A stretch of 64,000 bases of DNA from Schizochytrium sp. TIO01 (Eukaryota; Sar; Bigyra; Thraustochytrida; Thraustochytriidae). A model generated the notes under the pieces. It saw only the letters and a list, made by a program, of their open reading frames with translations, searched no databases and was not told the origin of the DNA. Position numbers and translations under genes: made by a program. The stretch is taken from contig SMSO01000033.1 in NCBI GenBank assembly GCA_004764695.1, positions 945,001 to 1,009,000 on the forward strand, read 5' to 3'. Positions 10,561 to 23,926 of the stretch are shown one piece after another; the stretch's first letter is position 1, and the number at the start of each line of letters is the position of its first letter.

Positions 10561-13500
10561 CGACACGCTCCAGTCAGTGGCGCGATGGCGCTTATAGGCT
10601 GAGTGAGCTGAGGACCGCTACGCCCTTGGTTTTGAGAGGTAGATCGCTGGTTTTCGGGAATCCACGCGGATTGAGAAGTCTCTCGAATGAGGACCCACGG
10701 GCAGCTACCAACAGGAAATAAGGTGCAATGGCAGAGGTGGCGGCGAGTCGTCGAGAGAAAGCAAGTGATTCCTGACAGCTTGAAGCGCTTCGAACTCCTC
10801 TGAAGCGCCAACGGTGACATCTTGACATCAAATTGATTTTAAAGTTAAGTTCATTGTTAGCAGTGGCAGTATTATTTAAAACTTTTTATTTGAAAATATT
10901 TTAAAGAAAGAGGAAGCCATCTTGAAAACTTGATTCTGGGCTCGCGTGATTCAGAGTGAGTCAGTTATATACATTACTGGACCAGGTGAATTAATTTGAG
11001 TCAATATGGAGACATAAAATCTGCGAACACTTTTTTTCTATGTACCGGTGGATGGAGAAAGTAGAATGTAGATTTCTTGGGGGAAAATGCTTTACTCGAG
11101 GCCTCAAAAGGACATGGTAAATGTTATAAAAAGGATCAAGTGCGGAGTTAGGTACCGTTGGTGATATGTAATCAATCAAAAACGGCATGAGGTATGCCTG
11201 CTGCCATTCGATTTTGCAATTCTGCTTGTTGGAACAGAGAAAATTGGGTTCAACTTTACTACATTCCTCGAAGGGTTGAGTGACTAGATTTGATTCTTAT
11301 AGCTTCTATTATTCTGTCAACATAGAGGTTGTATTTGAATATGGAATCAAGTTGAGCTGGCGCCAACCCATCAGAACCGAGTGTTGTCATAGAAATAAAA
11401 AATGTACAAATTTGTAAGCTTGAATATACATGCACATACATTTTAGTCGTGATTCGAGTTGGGCTCGAAAATTAATACGAGTGTCTTAAGTAGTCTTGGA
11501 TCGCTGAGGACAGCGCAAAAATCGAGGAAAATGTCAGTTACACAGCAATAATACAAGTATCAGGTTCCTTTGATGAGTATTATAGACACCAACACCTTTG
11601 TGGACTGCCCGACTGAAGCCAGCGAATGCAAACCTGGCAGTCACTTGTTTCTAGCACTTTCGAGATTGTGTTTGGAGTGATGCAATCCAGGAGCCTTGAT
11701 CTATGCTTCAATATACCCTAGTCTAAGCAGGAAAGCTGATTTGATTTCTTTATAAATGATTGACCAAATAAATGCACATGACGTAACTTGACTTCTGATG
11801 AATGGCTCGTCTCTTAGCGCTGGGATCCTTGAAGATGCTACTGCCGCAACCTCATTAACTATAGCAGCCCAATGAAGGTAGTCTTGAGATAAAGTAGGCA
11901 GTCTAGTCCCCGAGTAATCTTAATCCTGAATTATCTATAACAAAAGTGTTTTCGGCTAGCCAGCTTGCCACCTACCCGATGCGTCGTCTTTATAGATGTT
12001 ACATAGCAATCTCTTTGAAAGGTCATTGCTTGTTTTTCACTCGTATCATATCATCTACTTATTTATTACGTGCATTTTGTACTTGATTTCAGGCGAAAGA
12101 CAACCATATAATTTCCTAACTATGATGATCACCTCAAAGTTCAAGGAGCTGTCTTTGCCATCTCGAGTGGGACATGCTGAGTGGCCCAGACGAATTGAAG
12201 CGAGCCACTGAAGCCAAAGCCCATGACTCGGAACTGGAATGGTTGTATGCTCGGCTTACCGTCGCTTGGGCTAAGGAGAGCTGCCCAGCTCATCACATCG
12301 AGTGGCCGTGCGTGTTTTTTTTGTTTCTTTTTAAAATTGACACAGTGACCCATTGACAGTCTCGTATACCGTACCTCATATCATGGAGCAATCAATTCAC
12401 GATGCTACCTTTCCGTTTCTCATGAGTCACGTCAGATTTCAGACTGAGTAGCCTCCACCTTCTCATTATTTGGCACACTGCCACCTTCTGCTCTCTTGGA
12501 TGAAAATTCATGGATCCCAACTTGCCAACCATCCACAATATTACTGCTGAAGCCAGCATATTCGGAGGGAGTACGCCTTTCCTTTATTATATTGCATTTT
12601 TAAAATAATAAAATTAAAATGAAGTATTACAAAATTAAAAATTAAAAATTGATATCTTTAAAATGCGTTTAAAAGAAGGAAATGTCGATGATCGTACTCA
12701 AAGCATACTCCTCCCCTCATTAAGTCCTCTTGCATTCCAACTCAGGTGAACTTGGACCGTTGTGTCAGTTGTACCCATTGCCTTGATACACATAAAAATC
12801 AAAGACTGCCGCTTCTTCGAGGTCCAGGGCCTGCTTTTACGCATGAACGATCATTCCACAGGCGACCGACCTCTATTTATTTAGTGGTGCCTTATCTCTC
12901 TTTAAACCTATTCTCATGTTTAGTTTCAAAGTAAAAATTAAAGGAGCATATTAGGTAGTTTTTCCTTGCATTCTTCTAATTTTTAAAAATAATTAAAGGA
13001 AATGAACTCGTGCTTTCTTAAACTCCAGGTCTTTTATTTGCACGTGCGCTACATAATCTTCCAAAGACGCGCGACAGATGGAAAAGAGCGAGGACCGTAT
13101 AGAAAGGTAACGCGGGGAATCTTCTTGGTCGGCTTTTGCGTAGGTGTCGATAGGGAAGTTCTAGTCCCTCCCTTATAACAAAAGGGATTATATGGCGAGA
13201 CGAAGAGGCCAGTCAACTTTGAATCCCTTTGCGGAGGCGCCGAGAATCGAGTTGTCTTCGTAGCTAGTGTAAACCTTAGGACTAACTTAGATTCGAGGGC
13301 CTTGGGACCAAGTACGAGTTGATGTAATGTGGAGGGATAAGATGGGACCTGCGCTGTCCCCTGGAAATGGAGAGTTGGAGAGAATATTGATCTGAAAACA
13401 CAGGCTCGAAAACATGTTTATGTCTGACTCCATGAATAAAGTCGAGGCCAGGAAGACTAGAAAAGTTGCAAAGTTAACATTATTGCTGTTCTGAGGAATA

Positions 13501-15884
13501 CTTTAGTTTGTACACTTGTAGTGAAATACATTTATCGTCTTACTTTGTAATACTTACTTTCAATGCTTAACTAGGATCCGGTAATATATGCAGCAAGCGG
13601 TAATACTGAATATAGGATTGTTCAAGGGCGTTTTCCAATTGCCTGTTTTACTTTCTAACCAAAACTTCTCTTCTTCTTAAAATTGAGTCGGACATCCGCA
13701 AATCACAACAGTCATGGCTAGTTCTGCAATCAATTGGCAGAGAATCAATGCCGGTTGAGCTTGGATTTGTGTCCAATTATCAAATAGGTATGGTGAGCTT
13801 CATTTTAAAATATCCAGGATCATTTAACAAACAGGAAAAGTGAGCGAGAAAAAGGGAAATAGGGACCGGGACGTAAATTGGGTACCAAATAACAAAAGAC
13901 AGGAGTCAGCGCGCAAGGGTATTCACTGAGGGCAAGGAGACGGTCACACGCCACGCCACGTCCGAACCTCGGAGGAAAGTCTTGGTCAGGATCATTGGGA
14001 GAGTCTGCAATGCTGCAGTCCCCAATCACGCACGCCAATTCCCGCAAATTTTCTGAGTTGAAGCTTGTGTTTTTGAGTCATTTGCATCCTTTGCATCTCC
14101 AACAATTTGAAAGAAGCTTAGTAGCTTTCGTTAGGAACGTCATTCGCCATATTAAAGCTACTACAATGAGTGCAGACCCGGAGTTCAAGAAGTTTACCAG
14201 TCTGTGTGATGTCATTATATGATGAACGGTGCTTACTGACAGGATTTATGAATGGTTCAACGCTTGATCAACTTGGCAGTGCCTCTTCATGAGTCCTAAA
14301 AGTATTGACTTTGTACGGATATGACACAGAATTGTCTCTTCAGAAGTATGCAATTGCTCTTGTCAATCTTTCTTTCAGGCAATATGTCGTCTCTTTCGTA
14401 TAAGTGACTCAAGAATATCAAATTTGCGGATTGTTTCATTATCTCTGAAGGGTCCCCCCCTCCTCCTCCAGAGGGTGTTAATTTGAAATAATATTTCAAT
14501 TCTACACATACCCCCACCATATATCTAAACTGCAGTTGAGACATGTGAAAGCGTCACATATATTAACAAACCTGCTCATGTTTTCGTAATAACGTTCAAA
14601 GTCCTCTCCAAAATACAAGTGCTCATTCCTTAGACCAACTTCAGAACCAGCTTCTAAGATCTGATGGGCTAGATATCTGTATCGAAATAGAATAACCATA
14701 AATTGTGCTTTTGATGGAAGTGGACAGGATTTATCTACTGTCTTTCACGCGCTCGCGTGTATTTAGCGCCTTTCAAGGTAGAAAGTTTTCCACAAAACGG
14801 TATCCTTCTTCCTTCCTTTAATTTTGCGAAGAATCATCAAGCTTCTCATCTACACGTCCGTAACATCTATTCCAAACGCATAATGATATTGACGAAGATC
14901 TACAAGACGCTCCTCGTCAAATACGATAGCCCAGAAGCAAATATTTCGAAAACTAAATTTTGCTAGGACAAATCGGTGTTCGCACGAGCAATAAATGACG
15001 GTAGACACTTCAAGTGTGTAACTATATATGGATTACATACTCGTATGGAAAGTAGGCCGGAAGCACACTCCTGTATTGCTAGTGGGAAAAGAAGAAACCT
15101 ACTACATCTGACCAGCCAAAAAAAAAAATCATCCAGGCCCTCAAACTGAAAAAAGGATGTACTCTACAGATGCACACGCCAATCTAAATTTTGCGTACAA
15201 TGTAAAGAAAAAAAAAACATTGACCTTGGGCGGAGTAGAATCTGCGGCATGACTTATGAGAGTTGAGAGTTCATCTACTGCTTACAATGAAAGGAAGAAG
15301 AAGAAACCAAAAAGGTGCAGCTTGGCACCTCTCATCAAAACAACAAACTAAGGCAAAAGTAATCTATTGCAATGATCGTGGGTTAATACACCAACTGCAT
15401 ATGTGTAAAACTGCACACTGACGATTTCCTGTAATCTCAGCAGCCAACCTCGGATTTCTTCGGGATGGTGGTCAAGGTAGCTTTGTTCAACAGGGAAGCG
15501 AAAGTACTTTGACGACTTGCGTTTCCTCGAATGGGCCATCACGGGAGCTAGGTATCTCTCCTTTGGCAAAAACCTAGTTTGTTCAACTGGGAACCTAGGT
15601 ATCACTCCCTCTTGGAGCTCTCAGAGCTAACTGCTTCGAGAGGGTTCTTGGTCAAAACCGGAGGTGCGCGAGATATCCCACTGTACTCGTTCCCGGTACC
15701 TTGAGGATAGTGAGAAATTTTAGCAGGGTTATGTTTGAGATTTCCTCAGATCCTGTACCAGCTAACCTTGTACCATACAAGCACCCTTTCATGCGTATTC
15801 ACTGTATCCCAGGCTAAGCGCAGGTTTCCGATATCTTAAACCAAATTAGCCACGGTATTTTCTATAAAATTGAAATTACGTCCA

Positions 15885-16296
15885 GCCAACAACTCAGCAA
15901 ATGATAAGATCAAGAAAAACTACATTTCTTGATACAATGGAAGGTAGTGTGACAATGGTGAAGAGGATTTAGAGAAGGAGTTACGAAAGCTGTATTTTCC
16001 TCAAATTTAAGTTGGGTCCAGCTCACAACGCAGCAGGCACTAAGATGGAGGAAACCTATACGAGCCAGCTCACAACTTAACAGATGCTAAGATGGAGAGA
16101 ACCTTTACAAGCCAGATCACAACTCAGCAGATGCTAAGATGGAGTGAACCTATACGCGTTGGCAACAACTCAGCATCTGGGACGCTAAGATGGAGGAGAA
16201 CCACCCACATTCCCCGATACGATGGGAGGTGATGCAAGAGATTTAAGTCTAGCTCATAACCCAGCAGGTCCTAGGATAGAAAGAACCTATATTATG
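15885..16296. repeat. Diverged 48-bp minisatellite
   Basis: About six imperfect copies of a roughly 48-bp unit. The shared core reads CCAGCTCACAACTCAGCAG, then ATGCTAAGATGGAG, then A-rich AACCTATAC. Copies start near 15885, 16017, 16065, 16113, 16160 and 16250. The three at 16017-16160 are spaced exactly 48 bp apart, and the outer copies are more diverged and separated by unrelated inserts. No open reading frame runs through it. Confidence 0.75.
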
Positions 16297-17406
16297 CCCC
16301 AGAGCGAGCATATAAAATGCGTCGCGCCGTCGCACAAAGGATCAAATGAAGCAAACCTGCACATATCCCCGTAAGAGGAGTAGAAATATTGCGATTCTCA
16401 AAAATGACGATAAAGCTTTCGTGTTGTGTGCTAAACTCTTTCCAGGATGTTGCGAACTTTGCCAAGTGACAAGCGTCCAAACACAAAAGTTTCGATGAGT
16501 CTTGCTGATAAACACGTTCAGAAATCGCGATACTAATATGGCATGCACATTGATTTCTTCTTAGTCCTTGAAGAAATCTAACACATCATCGACCCAACAC
16601 TACAAAGCAAGAAGAAAGTCAGGGGTTCATAGACTCAAAGTTAGCGACAGTGCCGATGTTTCTCCTCAACACGGTTTCTTGATCTGCTTAATTTCTTGCA
16701 TTCATCAGCCAAATGTGGTTAGTGACCTGGAGAAAATGCTTCACTATTTCGTTACGCGTGTACGTTCAAATCGATTCATGTGTAACGCTTACAATGTTAA
16801 ATTTTCCTGTCGAAAGATGCTAGTCAGGAGCTGATTTTTTAAGTTGTGGCCCCAAGCCCGTGTAGAAATCCCCTGGATCATAACCTGTAGGTGAAAATTG
16901 TCCACTGCATGCAAATCATTGAGCGCGTGTACGCAACAGGAAGGTGCTACAACGCAGAAGTTATTAGTTCACCTGGTCGTATGAAAAAAAACCAAAAAAC
17001 GCATCGGTCAAGAATGATAACACCAACTAAATTCAAGAAAAGGAACGAGCCGAGGGAGAAGGAGGACGAATTCCGCGTAAAGCCAAATCTATCACACATG
17101 AGAGTATTGATATGGGAAGCTCATGCATGTGCGTGCGATTCTGATCAAATTTTCCATCAAAAAGCATGCATACCTGTAAGTCTACTCATCTGGTCAGGAA
17201 GATTGTGTTTTAATTGGCAAAGAGAGTCCCACGGCTAGCACTTGCTTCGCACAACTTCAAGAGAAAGAATCTAAACAACGTCGATGAGCAAGAGGGCAAA
17301 CGAGACTGCGCAACGAAAAGGATGGGTCTGGTTGTATCTAACTATGCAAATTGTTCTTTCTTTTTCTTGTGCAACAAAAATATATCACTCAGCAACTATT
17401 GCGGAT

Positions 17407-18546
17407 TTAAAAGGCCAGAGCAGCCACGGCGGTGGCAAGGAGCATGGGCACACCAAAGTTGGCGGCACCAGAGGGGGAGTCGCTGCTGCCAGCATCATTA
17501 GTGGTGGCGGCAGTGGGGGCGACAGTGGGTGAGCCAGTCTCGCCATCGGCAACGGGGCTGGCAGTGGGGGCAGCAGAGGGGGCGCTAGTGGTCTCAGAGG
17601 TGGGGCTACCAGTCTCACCCTCTTCGGTGGGGGCCTCAGTGGGTGCCTCGGTGGACTCAGTAGATCCGTACGAGTCGTCACCGGGGGAGGCAGTGGGGGC
17701 AGCAGTGTAAGGGTCGGTGGTGTCCTCGCAGAATCCCCACTCGTAGGTCTTGTCGGTGTACTCGCCGTCACTCATCTGGTTCGGGTTGTAGCCGAGAGTG
17801 CCGTCACCCTGCTCGAGGAAGCACCAGTACTTCTGCTCGTAGTCGGGCACGTTGGAGAGGTCGAGGCCTTCAGTGTTAGGCTTGTAGTCCGCAAAGGGAA
17901 GGCATGAAGAGGCCACACCGAAAGCAACACCGCCGTTGCCATTGGTGTTGTTGTTGTAGTTCCAGGTGCCAGCGCAAGGGTAGCCGGCCTCGTTGTGGCT
18001 CTCGTCGGCCTTGGAGTAACCGGCAATGCTGACGTACTGGTAGGTGGTCTCGCCATCGGTTTCCTCGGAGCAGTAAGCCCACTCGTCCCACTTGTCCTCG
18101 TTGGCAGACTTACCGTTGTAGATGGCGAGTCCTGCGCTGGCAGAGTTACTGGAGCCGTCGTTCACCTCACCAATGTAGCACCACATGTCAGTGGAGTCAA
18201 AGGCGGTAGGGTCAGAGTCAGCGTCGAAGGATGCACGGGGCAAAGAGGTGCTCTCAGAGCCAGAGTCGGAAACGTTGTAGCAGCCGTTCACGGTGGTAGT
18301 TCCGTCGTCGGTTTTAATGCTCCATGAGTCGGTAGTGCCAGTGGTGAATGTGCAGTTGCCGGAAGCGATACCGCTGGGGCCACCGCTGGCAACAATGGTG
18401 GTCACACCAGAGCCGCCGACGGTGATCTCCTCCTGGGCGGTGTAAGAGGTCCAGGTGTCGGTGGTCGGGTTCTCGATTTCGAAGGCGTTGGCCTGGGCAG
18501 TGGCGAGGGCCAGCACGGTGGCGGCGATCTGCAAGGAGAACTGCAT
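17407..18546 (-). CDS. Secreted GPI-anchored protein with two four-cysteine modules (paralogue B)
   Basis: 379 aa from ATG 18546. The frame extends upstream without an ATG, and MQFSLQIAATVLALATAQANA is a clear signal peptide matching paralogue A's. The ectodomain keeps all eight cysteines (64, 89, 123, 159 / 191, 215, 242, 273). It also keeps near-identical blocks shared with paralogue A: IASGNCTFTTGTT, DPTAF, MWCYIGEVNDGSSNSA, DKWDEWAYC, YQYVSIAGYS, ESHNEAGYPC, CLPFADYKPNT, GLDLSNVPDYEQKYWCFLEQ and YEWGFCEDTTDPYT. The stalk differs: it is more acidic (EAPTEAPTEEGETGSPTSE). The GPI-type tail ends GVPMLLATAVAALAF. The strongly conserved ectodomain and free stalk suggest selection on the folded module. 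Likely role: surface adhesion or ligand binding, not proven. Confidence 0.9.
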   Translation of the reverse strand: MQFSLQIAATVLALATAQANAFEIENPTTDTWTSYTAQEEITVGGSGVTTIVASGGPSGIASGNCTFTTGTTDSWSIKTDDGTTTVNGCYNVSDSGSESTSLPRASFDADSDPTAFDSTDMWCYIGEVNDGSSNSASAGLAIYNGKSANEDKWDEWAYCSEETDGETTYQYVSIAGYSKADESHNEAGYPCAGTWNYNNNTNGNGGVAFGVASSCLPFADYKPNTEGLDLSNVPDYEQKYWCFLEQGDGTLGYNPNQMSDGEYTDKTYEWGFCEDTTDPYTAAPTASPGDDSYGSTESTEAPTEAPTEEGETGSPTSETTSAPSAAPTASPVADGETGSPTVAPTAATTNDAGSSDSPSGAANFGVPMLLATAVAALAF

Positions 18547-19763
18547 CTTGTGGACTTTGGTTTGTTGTTGACTGACTGCCGAGGGCAAGCAAGCTTCAAT
18601 CACCAAGGTTTTGCTGTTGCGTAAGCTTGTAGGTTCGAGAAGAGTACAAGCAGACAAGGCTATCCTTGAGCTGCTGTTGGTTGGTTGGTTGGTCGGTTGG
18701 TCGTGTTTGGGTTTTGCTGCTCTTGGCGGCTCACGATTTGAGTTTGCTCTTGTCGCCGACGCCGATCATGGATCGATAGGAGAGCTCTCTTGTTTCCAAT
18801 TGTTATCTTCACAGAAGAGTCTCTTTGCTTCTTCTTTTTATTTAAAAGAATCATATAAATATGTATATATATTTATATATACATTAAAATAGTAATAAAA
18901 ATAAATAAATAAATAACTATAATAAAAAAAATACAAAGAACATTACCAATTATGTATGTGGAGGAGGAATCCTTTCCCCCGCTGTTCTTCTTGTTTCCCT
19001 CACAAACAACAACAAAAACAACAACAAAGCGTCAGCAGACTTTTTTCTTTTCTGGCAGTCGGTGGGATCAGTCACACCATCACAGCATTAAAAAACAAAA
19101 ACAAAACAAAACAAAACATAGTTTTTAAAGTAAAAGCTCTTCTAGTTCATTAAAAAAAAAAAACTTAAAAAAAAACTTGAACATTTTCACTTTACAGACA
19201 AATTCCAAATTTGTGAGCTAGCCATTTACGAAATAGAACGGCACGAGAGAAGAAGTTTAAAAGAACAAGCCAAATCCAAAAGCTCTCCACCAGCTCAAGA
19301 AAGAGGCGCGCACGCCTTAAGCCCCGCACCACCCAGACCAGACACAGACAGCCCAACGACGTCGCTCCCCTCTCTCTCGCCCACGATTCGAGATCGAATC
19401 CCTGTCTCTCTTCCTGCCTGCCTGCCTGCCTGCCAACTAGCAAAACCACCGCCGCTAAGTTCTCTTTTCCGCTCTCTCTCTTCCTTTCCATCCCATTCAT
19501 CTCGCGCGTTCCAAAATCAGCGAAACCAGGGGACGGCTGCCATGCGTCCAATGGTGTTCTCTCCTGGCCGCGCACGCCTCTGATATGATGAGAGGGACTC
19601 CGCAGGAAGTTACTTTATTCGTTTCAATTTTGAAAAGACAGAGAGAACGCAATGCACTGGTGCTCCGTCAGGCTCCTAGTCGCTGCTAGATGGCGCCTAG
19701 GAGCATGAAATCGCCAAGGATCGTGGAGCGAGGAAGGCCTGGAACCCAGCTTTCTCTGTCTTC

Positions 19764-19920
19764 GCTGACTGACTGGCTAGCGGCTGACTTGTCTGAGTGC
19801 TTGCTTGCTTGCTCGCTGACTGGCTGACTGACTGCCTGGCTGCCTGGCTGACTGCCTAACTGACTGACTGACTGCCTAGCTTACTAAACCACTGACTTAC
19901 TTACTTGCTGACTGGCCGGC
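19764..19920. repeat. CTGA/CTGC-rich tetranucleotide tract
   Basis: Mixed CTGA, CTGC and CTTG units over about 155 bp, with interruptions. Confidence 0.7.
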
Positions 19921-20803
19921 TGCTCCCTCAGCTCTGCTCCTTTGTGGCTCCTCTCAGTCTGTAATGAGCTCTGTTCTTCGTTCTTTCTTTCTCGTTTCTC
20001 TTGCCTCTCCTTTTTTTCTTTTCTTTTAATCTTTTCACTTGATGGACTGGAGTTCGGAAAATATTTATTGACTTATAGATTAATTTTTATGTTTAAAAAC
20101 AAATTAAATTAAAAAATAATAAAAGAGAGTAAAAATAGAACGAGACAAAACACAGACGACGAAAAAAGAGAAAGAAAGAAAGAAAGAAAGAAAGAACGTT
20201 GATGTTCGCGTTCTTTCTTTTCCATTTCTTCTTAGAAACCGCCCTTCCTCCCCCACTTCGATTTGAAAAACAGTGCAGACGCTCTCACAGCTAGCTGCCT
20301 TGGCTTCGGGTTTCTTTTCTCTTTCGCTTCAACAAATACTTTCTAAGTCCATTCCGCTCGCATAATAACAGGCGCGAGTCTCCTATCCTGCGCTTCCTCT
20401 CACCACCTTTCTTATTTTTTATATTTGATTTGATTCTTTTTTTTTTTTTTTTAATATTAAAAAAATTACAAATACATATTTTAAAAAGAATAGTTAGATA
20501 TAATATAATCTTCGTAAAGGGGTTACGAAGGAACAGCCTCAAAAGGAAACAAAGAACAGCAATGCACGCCAATAAAACAGAACACCTCGTTTCATGATTC
20601 TCAGACAGAACATTGCAGCGTTCTGAGAGTCTCGTGAAACCATGAAACTCCAGCACCGTCGTCGATACTAATCCTCGAGGCGAAGCGAGTGCTGCCTGCC
20701 TGCCTGCCTGCTTTCTCTGGCATGCATATGCCACGGCGGTCTTTCCGTTATGATGGAGGAACTCGCTTCTCCATCTCAGCAAGCACGCGAGCTCGCTAGC
20801 TAA

Positions 20804-20834
<31 letters not shown>
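20804..20834. repeat. (TTGC)n microsatellite
   Basis: Seven to eight TTGC units; an imperfect CTGC run lies just upstream near 20700. Confidence 0.9.
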
Positions 20835-22610
20835 GTGAGCCTTTGTGTGGATGGACTCACTCGCGCTTCTCGAGGTCGATGATCGCGAGCGGAAGGGAGT
20901 CAAACTTGAGCGAGCGAGCAGGCAAGAGGCAAGAAGCGTGAGCCGACTATCTCTTCCCCGCCAGGCCGGCTGCTGCCTTCCTTCCCTCGTCGCGCTGTCC
21001 CCTCATCATGCCTCGCATGCATGTCTCCACCGCTACGAAGTCGTTCGTCCTCCGTCATCTCCGCGCTTTCGAGCGAGCGAGACCACGTGCGTGCGTGGGT
21101 GAGTGAGTGAAGACGGACTCCACGTGCAGGCCCTGCTGCTTGGAGCGCAGGGTTCACCTCCTGCCGGAGCGATCGGTTCATCGTCTCAGCTCGCAGGCTC
21201 GGGAACTCATAAGCTCGTGAACTCGTGTCAAGCATATGGCCCAGCTGCAGGATGACCTGATCCCTGCGCTGCGCAGTTCTTCGAGAGCGGGGGTGGGTGA
21301 TGATTGCACTACGCACAAGGACGTCCACCGACAGCTGCCATCGTAAGCCTGGTTCCTGTCCACGAGCCCGCTCTCAACGAGCAACAACGCGGCGGAGACC
21401 TACAGAGAAGCAGCTATAAGCTGGCCTCTTCTCTGTCTGCATGTATGCACGTAGACATCATCGATGTATTCTGTAGTTCCATCGTTCTGGCGTGCGCCAT
21501 CTTTCGGGCTCCAGATACATCCGTGCGATAGCTAGCGTGCGTGCTTGCTTGCGTGCGTGTCTATGCATGAGTGGATGGATCTGTCTGTACATATCGCGGC
21601 GATGGCCTTGCATTCAGTCTTCGAGCAGCCACAGCCCACTTGGTTCTCTTGGTTCGCTGGCGCTCGAGGACATGATCAAGGTCGCTGACTCCAAGGCCCT
21701 CCGAACCAAGAACCAACCCTCAAAGAGTCCTCAAAGAGTCGGGTTCTGCCGCTCGATCGCTCATTTTCGACGCCCTTGGATCAGCAGATTTCAAGCGAGT
21801 GCCGTAGCAATCAATGGTGGATGGAATTCCAAAAGAACGCTTTCGAAATCGTCAGCGCAAGAGAACGCCACTGCGGCTCCATATTACTGACGAGTATCAC
21901 TTATCGCATTCATTTGGCGGCCCCCTCTTCTTCGCTGTTTACAAAAGCCAAGCTTTCACTGTTCTTTGTTGATCGGATGCGAGTTTTGGGGTCGCTCTGG
22001 TGTTCTTTTCAACCACTCTCTCTCTCTCCCTCTCTCTACTTTTATTTTATTTTTAAACAACAGCAAAGAGTTTAAAACTTTAAAATTTACATTTACATTT
22101 AAACTCGAACAAGACTTCCCGCGATACATGCATATTTTTCAAAGTAAGAACTCGCAAAAAGGGGACCGACTGACTGATCATTCATCTGAAGCGAATGAAG
22201 GAAGTGCTGGCTCCTCAAATCGTCAAGTACAGTTCGCGCATCAAAACGAAGTACTATTGCGAGTCAGTCATTCACAGCGCGAAATGAATGAATAGTGGAA
22301 CAGGAACGGGACCCATTGCAGGAGTCCTGTCCTCCGAGGTCCGAGGCCAACTTGAAGAGAACCGATCTCGAGCTTGAGTGCTGAAGGCCCTCTTGAGGGT
22401 TGAGGTATCGAGGAGGACGCTGCAAAAGCTGGAGGTCGGCAGCGCGGAGCGGTGGAGATTTCCTCGCGAGGCTGCCTTTGAAGAGGCGGCATGATCGATC
22501 GTGGGCAGGGCTGACAGATATCTTTATCAAAGACAAAGGCAAAGACAAAAAAACAAACAAAAAGAAACAGCGTTCACAGCGTTCAAAGCGAAGAACATTT
22601 CCTCAAGTTA

Positions 22611-22652
22611 AAAACAAACTAGCAAACAAACAAACGAACAAACAAACAAATA
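22611..22652. repeat. (AAAC)n microsatellite
   Basis: AAAC units with minor substitutions. Confidence 0.8.
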
Positions 22653-22842
22653 AAAGTACTTCTCTTTCAAAGGACAGAAAGAACACCTCTCGCGAAACAG
22701 CCATCATGTACAATGCACCTTGGTTGGTAGCTGCTATGTTCTGAGCGGCAGCGCAAGAGAATAAGGGCGTGAGAAAGCGCGGGCCGGCTGCCTCGCTGAG
22801 AAGTGCGCTCGCGGTGCATCACTTGAGCGCTGGCAGTGCCAC

Positions 22843-22893
22843 GATAGATAGATAGATAAATAAATAAATAGATAAATAGATAGACAAATAGAC
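22843..22893. repeat. (GATA)n/(AATA)n microsatellite
   Basis: Mixed GATA and AATA units over 50 bp. Confidence 0.85.
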
Positions 22894-23824
22894 GAGCACT
22901 TTTGCTTGATCGCAGTTTTCGGCGTTGAAGAGGCGCTAAATGTTCTTTTGATTGATTTGCGAACCTTTTCAAGCAAGAGACAAACACTTTTTTTTTTCTT
23001 TTGTTCATAAACTCTGAAAAAAGCTTGCCAAGCTTTGAATGAAAAACATTTATTTTGAAAAAAAGATTTTAAAAAAAGTTTATTCCATCCATCCCACGCG
23101 AGGAAGACTTTGGAACGCTAAAGGGAGTTTTGTGCGAGGAAGAAGAACGGCGCTTGACGGATACACTCTTTATTTATTGTATATAATAAATAATAAATAT
23201 TTTTATTTTTATTTTTCTATTTCCCAGGCTTTCCATTTTTGTCTGTCTGAGCAATCAAAGTAAAAAGAATGTCCCTTGGTGAGAGTGGAAGGACAGGAAG
23301 GCTTCTGACTATCTCGCTGCAGCTGACCGTGCTCTCGGTCCACCTTTCCCACGGGTCTACCTCGATACGCTAGACGCCCTTGCTTGAGCCACTGACCGGC
23401 GCCGTCAACGGAGGCGGTTTCTCGAGCTGCTCGAAACGGCCTTTCTTTGTTCCCCATGAGTGGTTTCCGATGATACTTTTTCCTGCTTTCCTAAAGATTT
23501 CCCATCCCAGGAAAAACCTTTTATTTTTTTAATTAAAAAAATAAATAAAAAATAAAAATAGTGTTACTCAAAGAGTTATCTCTCTCTCTATATATATGTG
23601 TGATTTAAATAATAATGTAGAATTGTTAGCTATTATTCCTTTCAACGGAGAACTACATAACCCTCAGCAGTGAGTAAGAACAGAGTTAAGACTCACTCCG
23701 TCACTCCTTTCCCTCGTTACTCTTGCCGCCTTAGAAAAGGGATGGAAGTGGGAAAAGAGCCCAAAATGCAGGACCTCAGCTTCTCTTTGCTCGCTTTGCT
23801 CTCTTTCCTCCTCTGCTTGACAGG

Positions 23825-23926
23825 GCAGAGCAGAGCAGAGCAGAGCAGAGCAGAGCAGAGCAGAGCAGAGCAGAGCAGAGCAGAGCAGAGCAGAGCAGAG
23901 CAGAGCAGAGCAGAGCAGAGCAGAGC
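23825..23926. repeat. (AGAGC)n pentanucleotide array
   Basis: About 20 nearly perfect copies of a 5-bp unit, with no interruptions. It is one of the purest arrays of the window. The unit is not a multiple of three, so it cycles through frames and its translations (SRAEQ or ALLCS) are artefacts. Confidence 0.95.

Larger units (their letters stand above)
7173..17406. other. Gene-poor, repeat-rich region between the two secreted-protein paralogues
   Basis: About 10 kb with no convincing gene. The open frames are short, or consist of microsatellite translations and antisense reads. It holds pyrimidine tracts and tetranucleotide repeats (listed separately), AT-rich islands (for example 10140-10250 and 12590-12670), and a diverged 48-bp minisatellite at 15.9-16.3 kb. 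The segment just above 7173 is the 5' flank of paralogue A. Confidence 0.6.
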
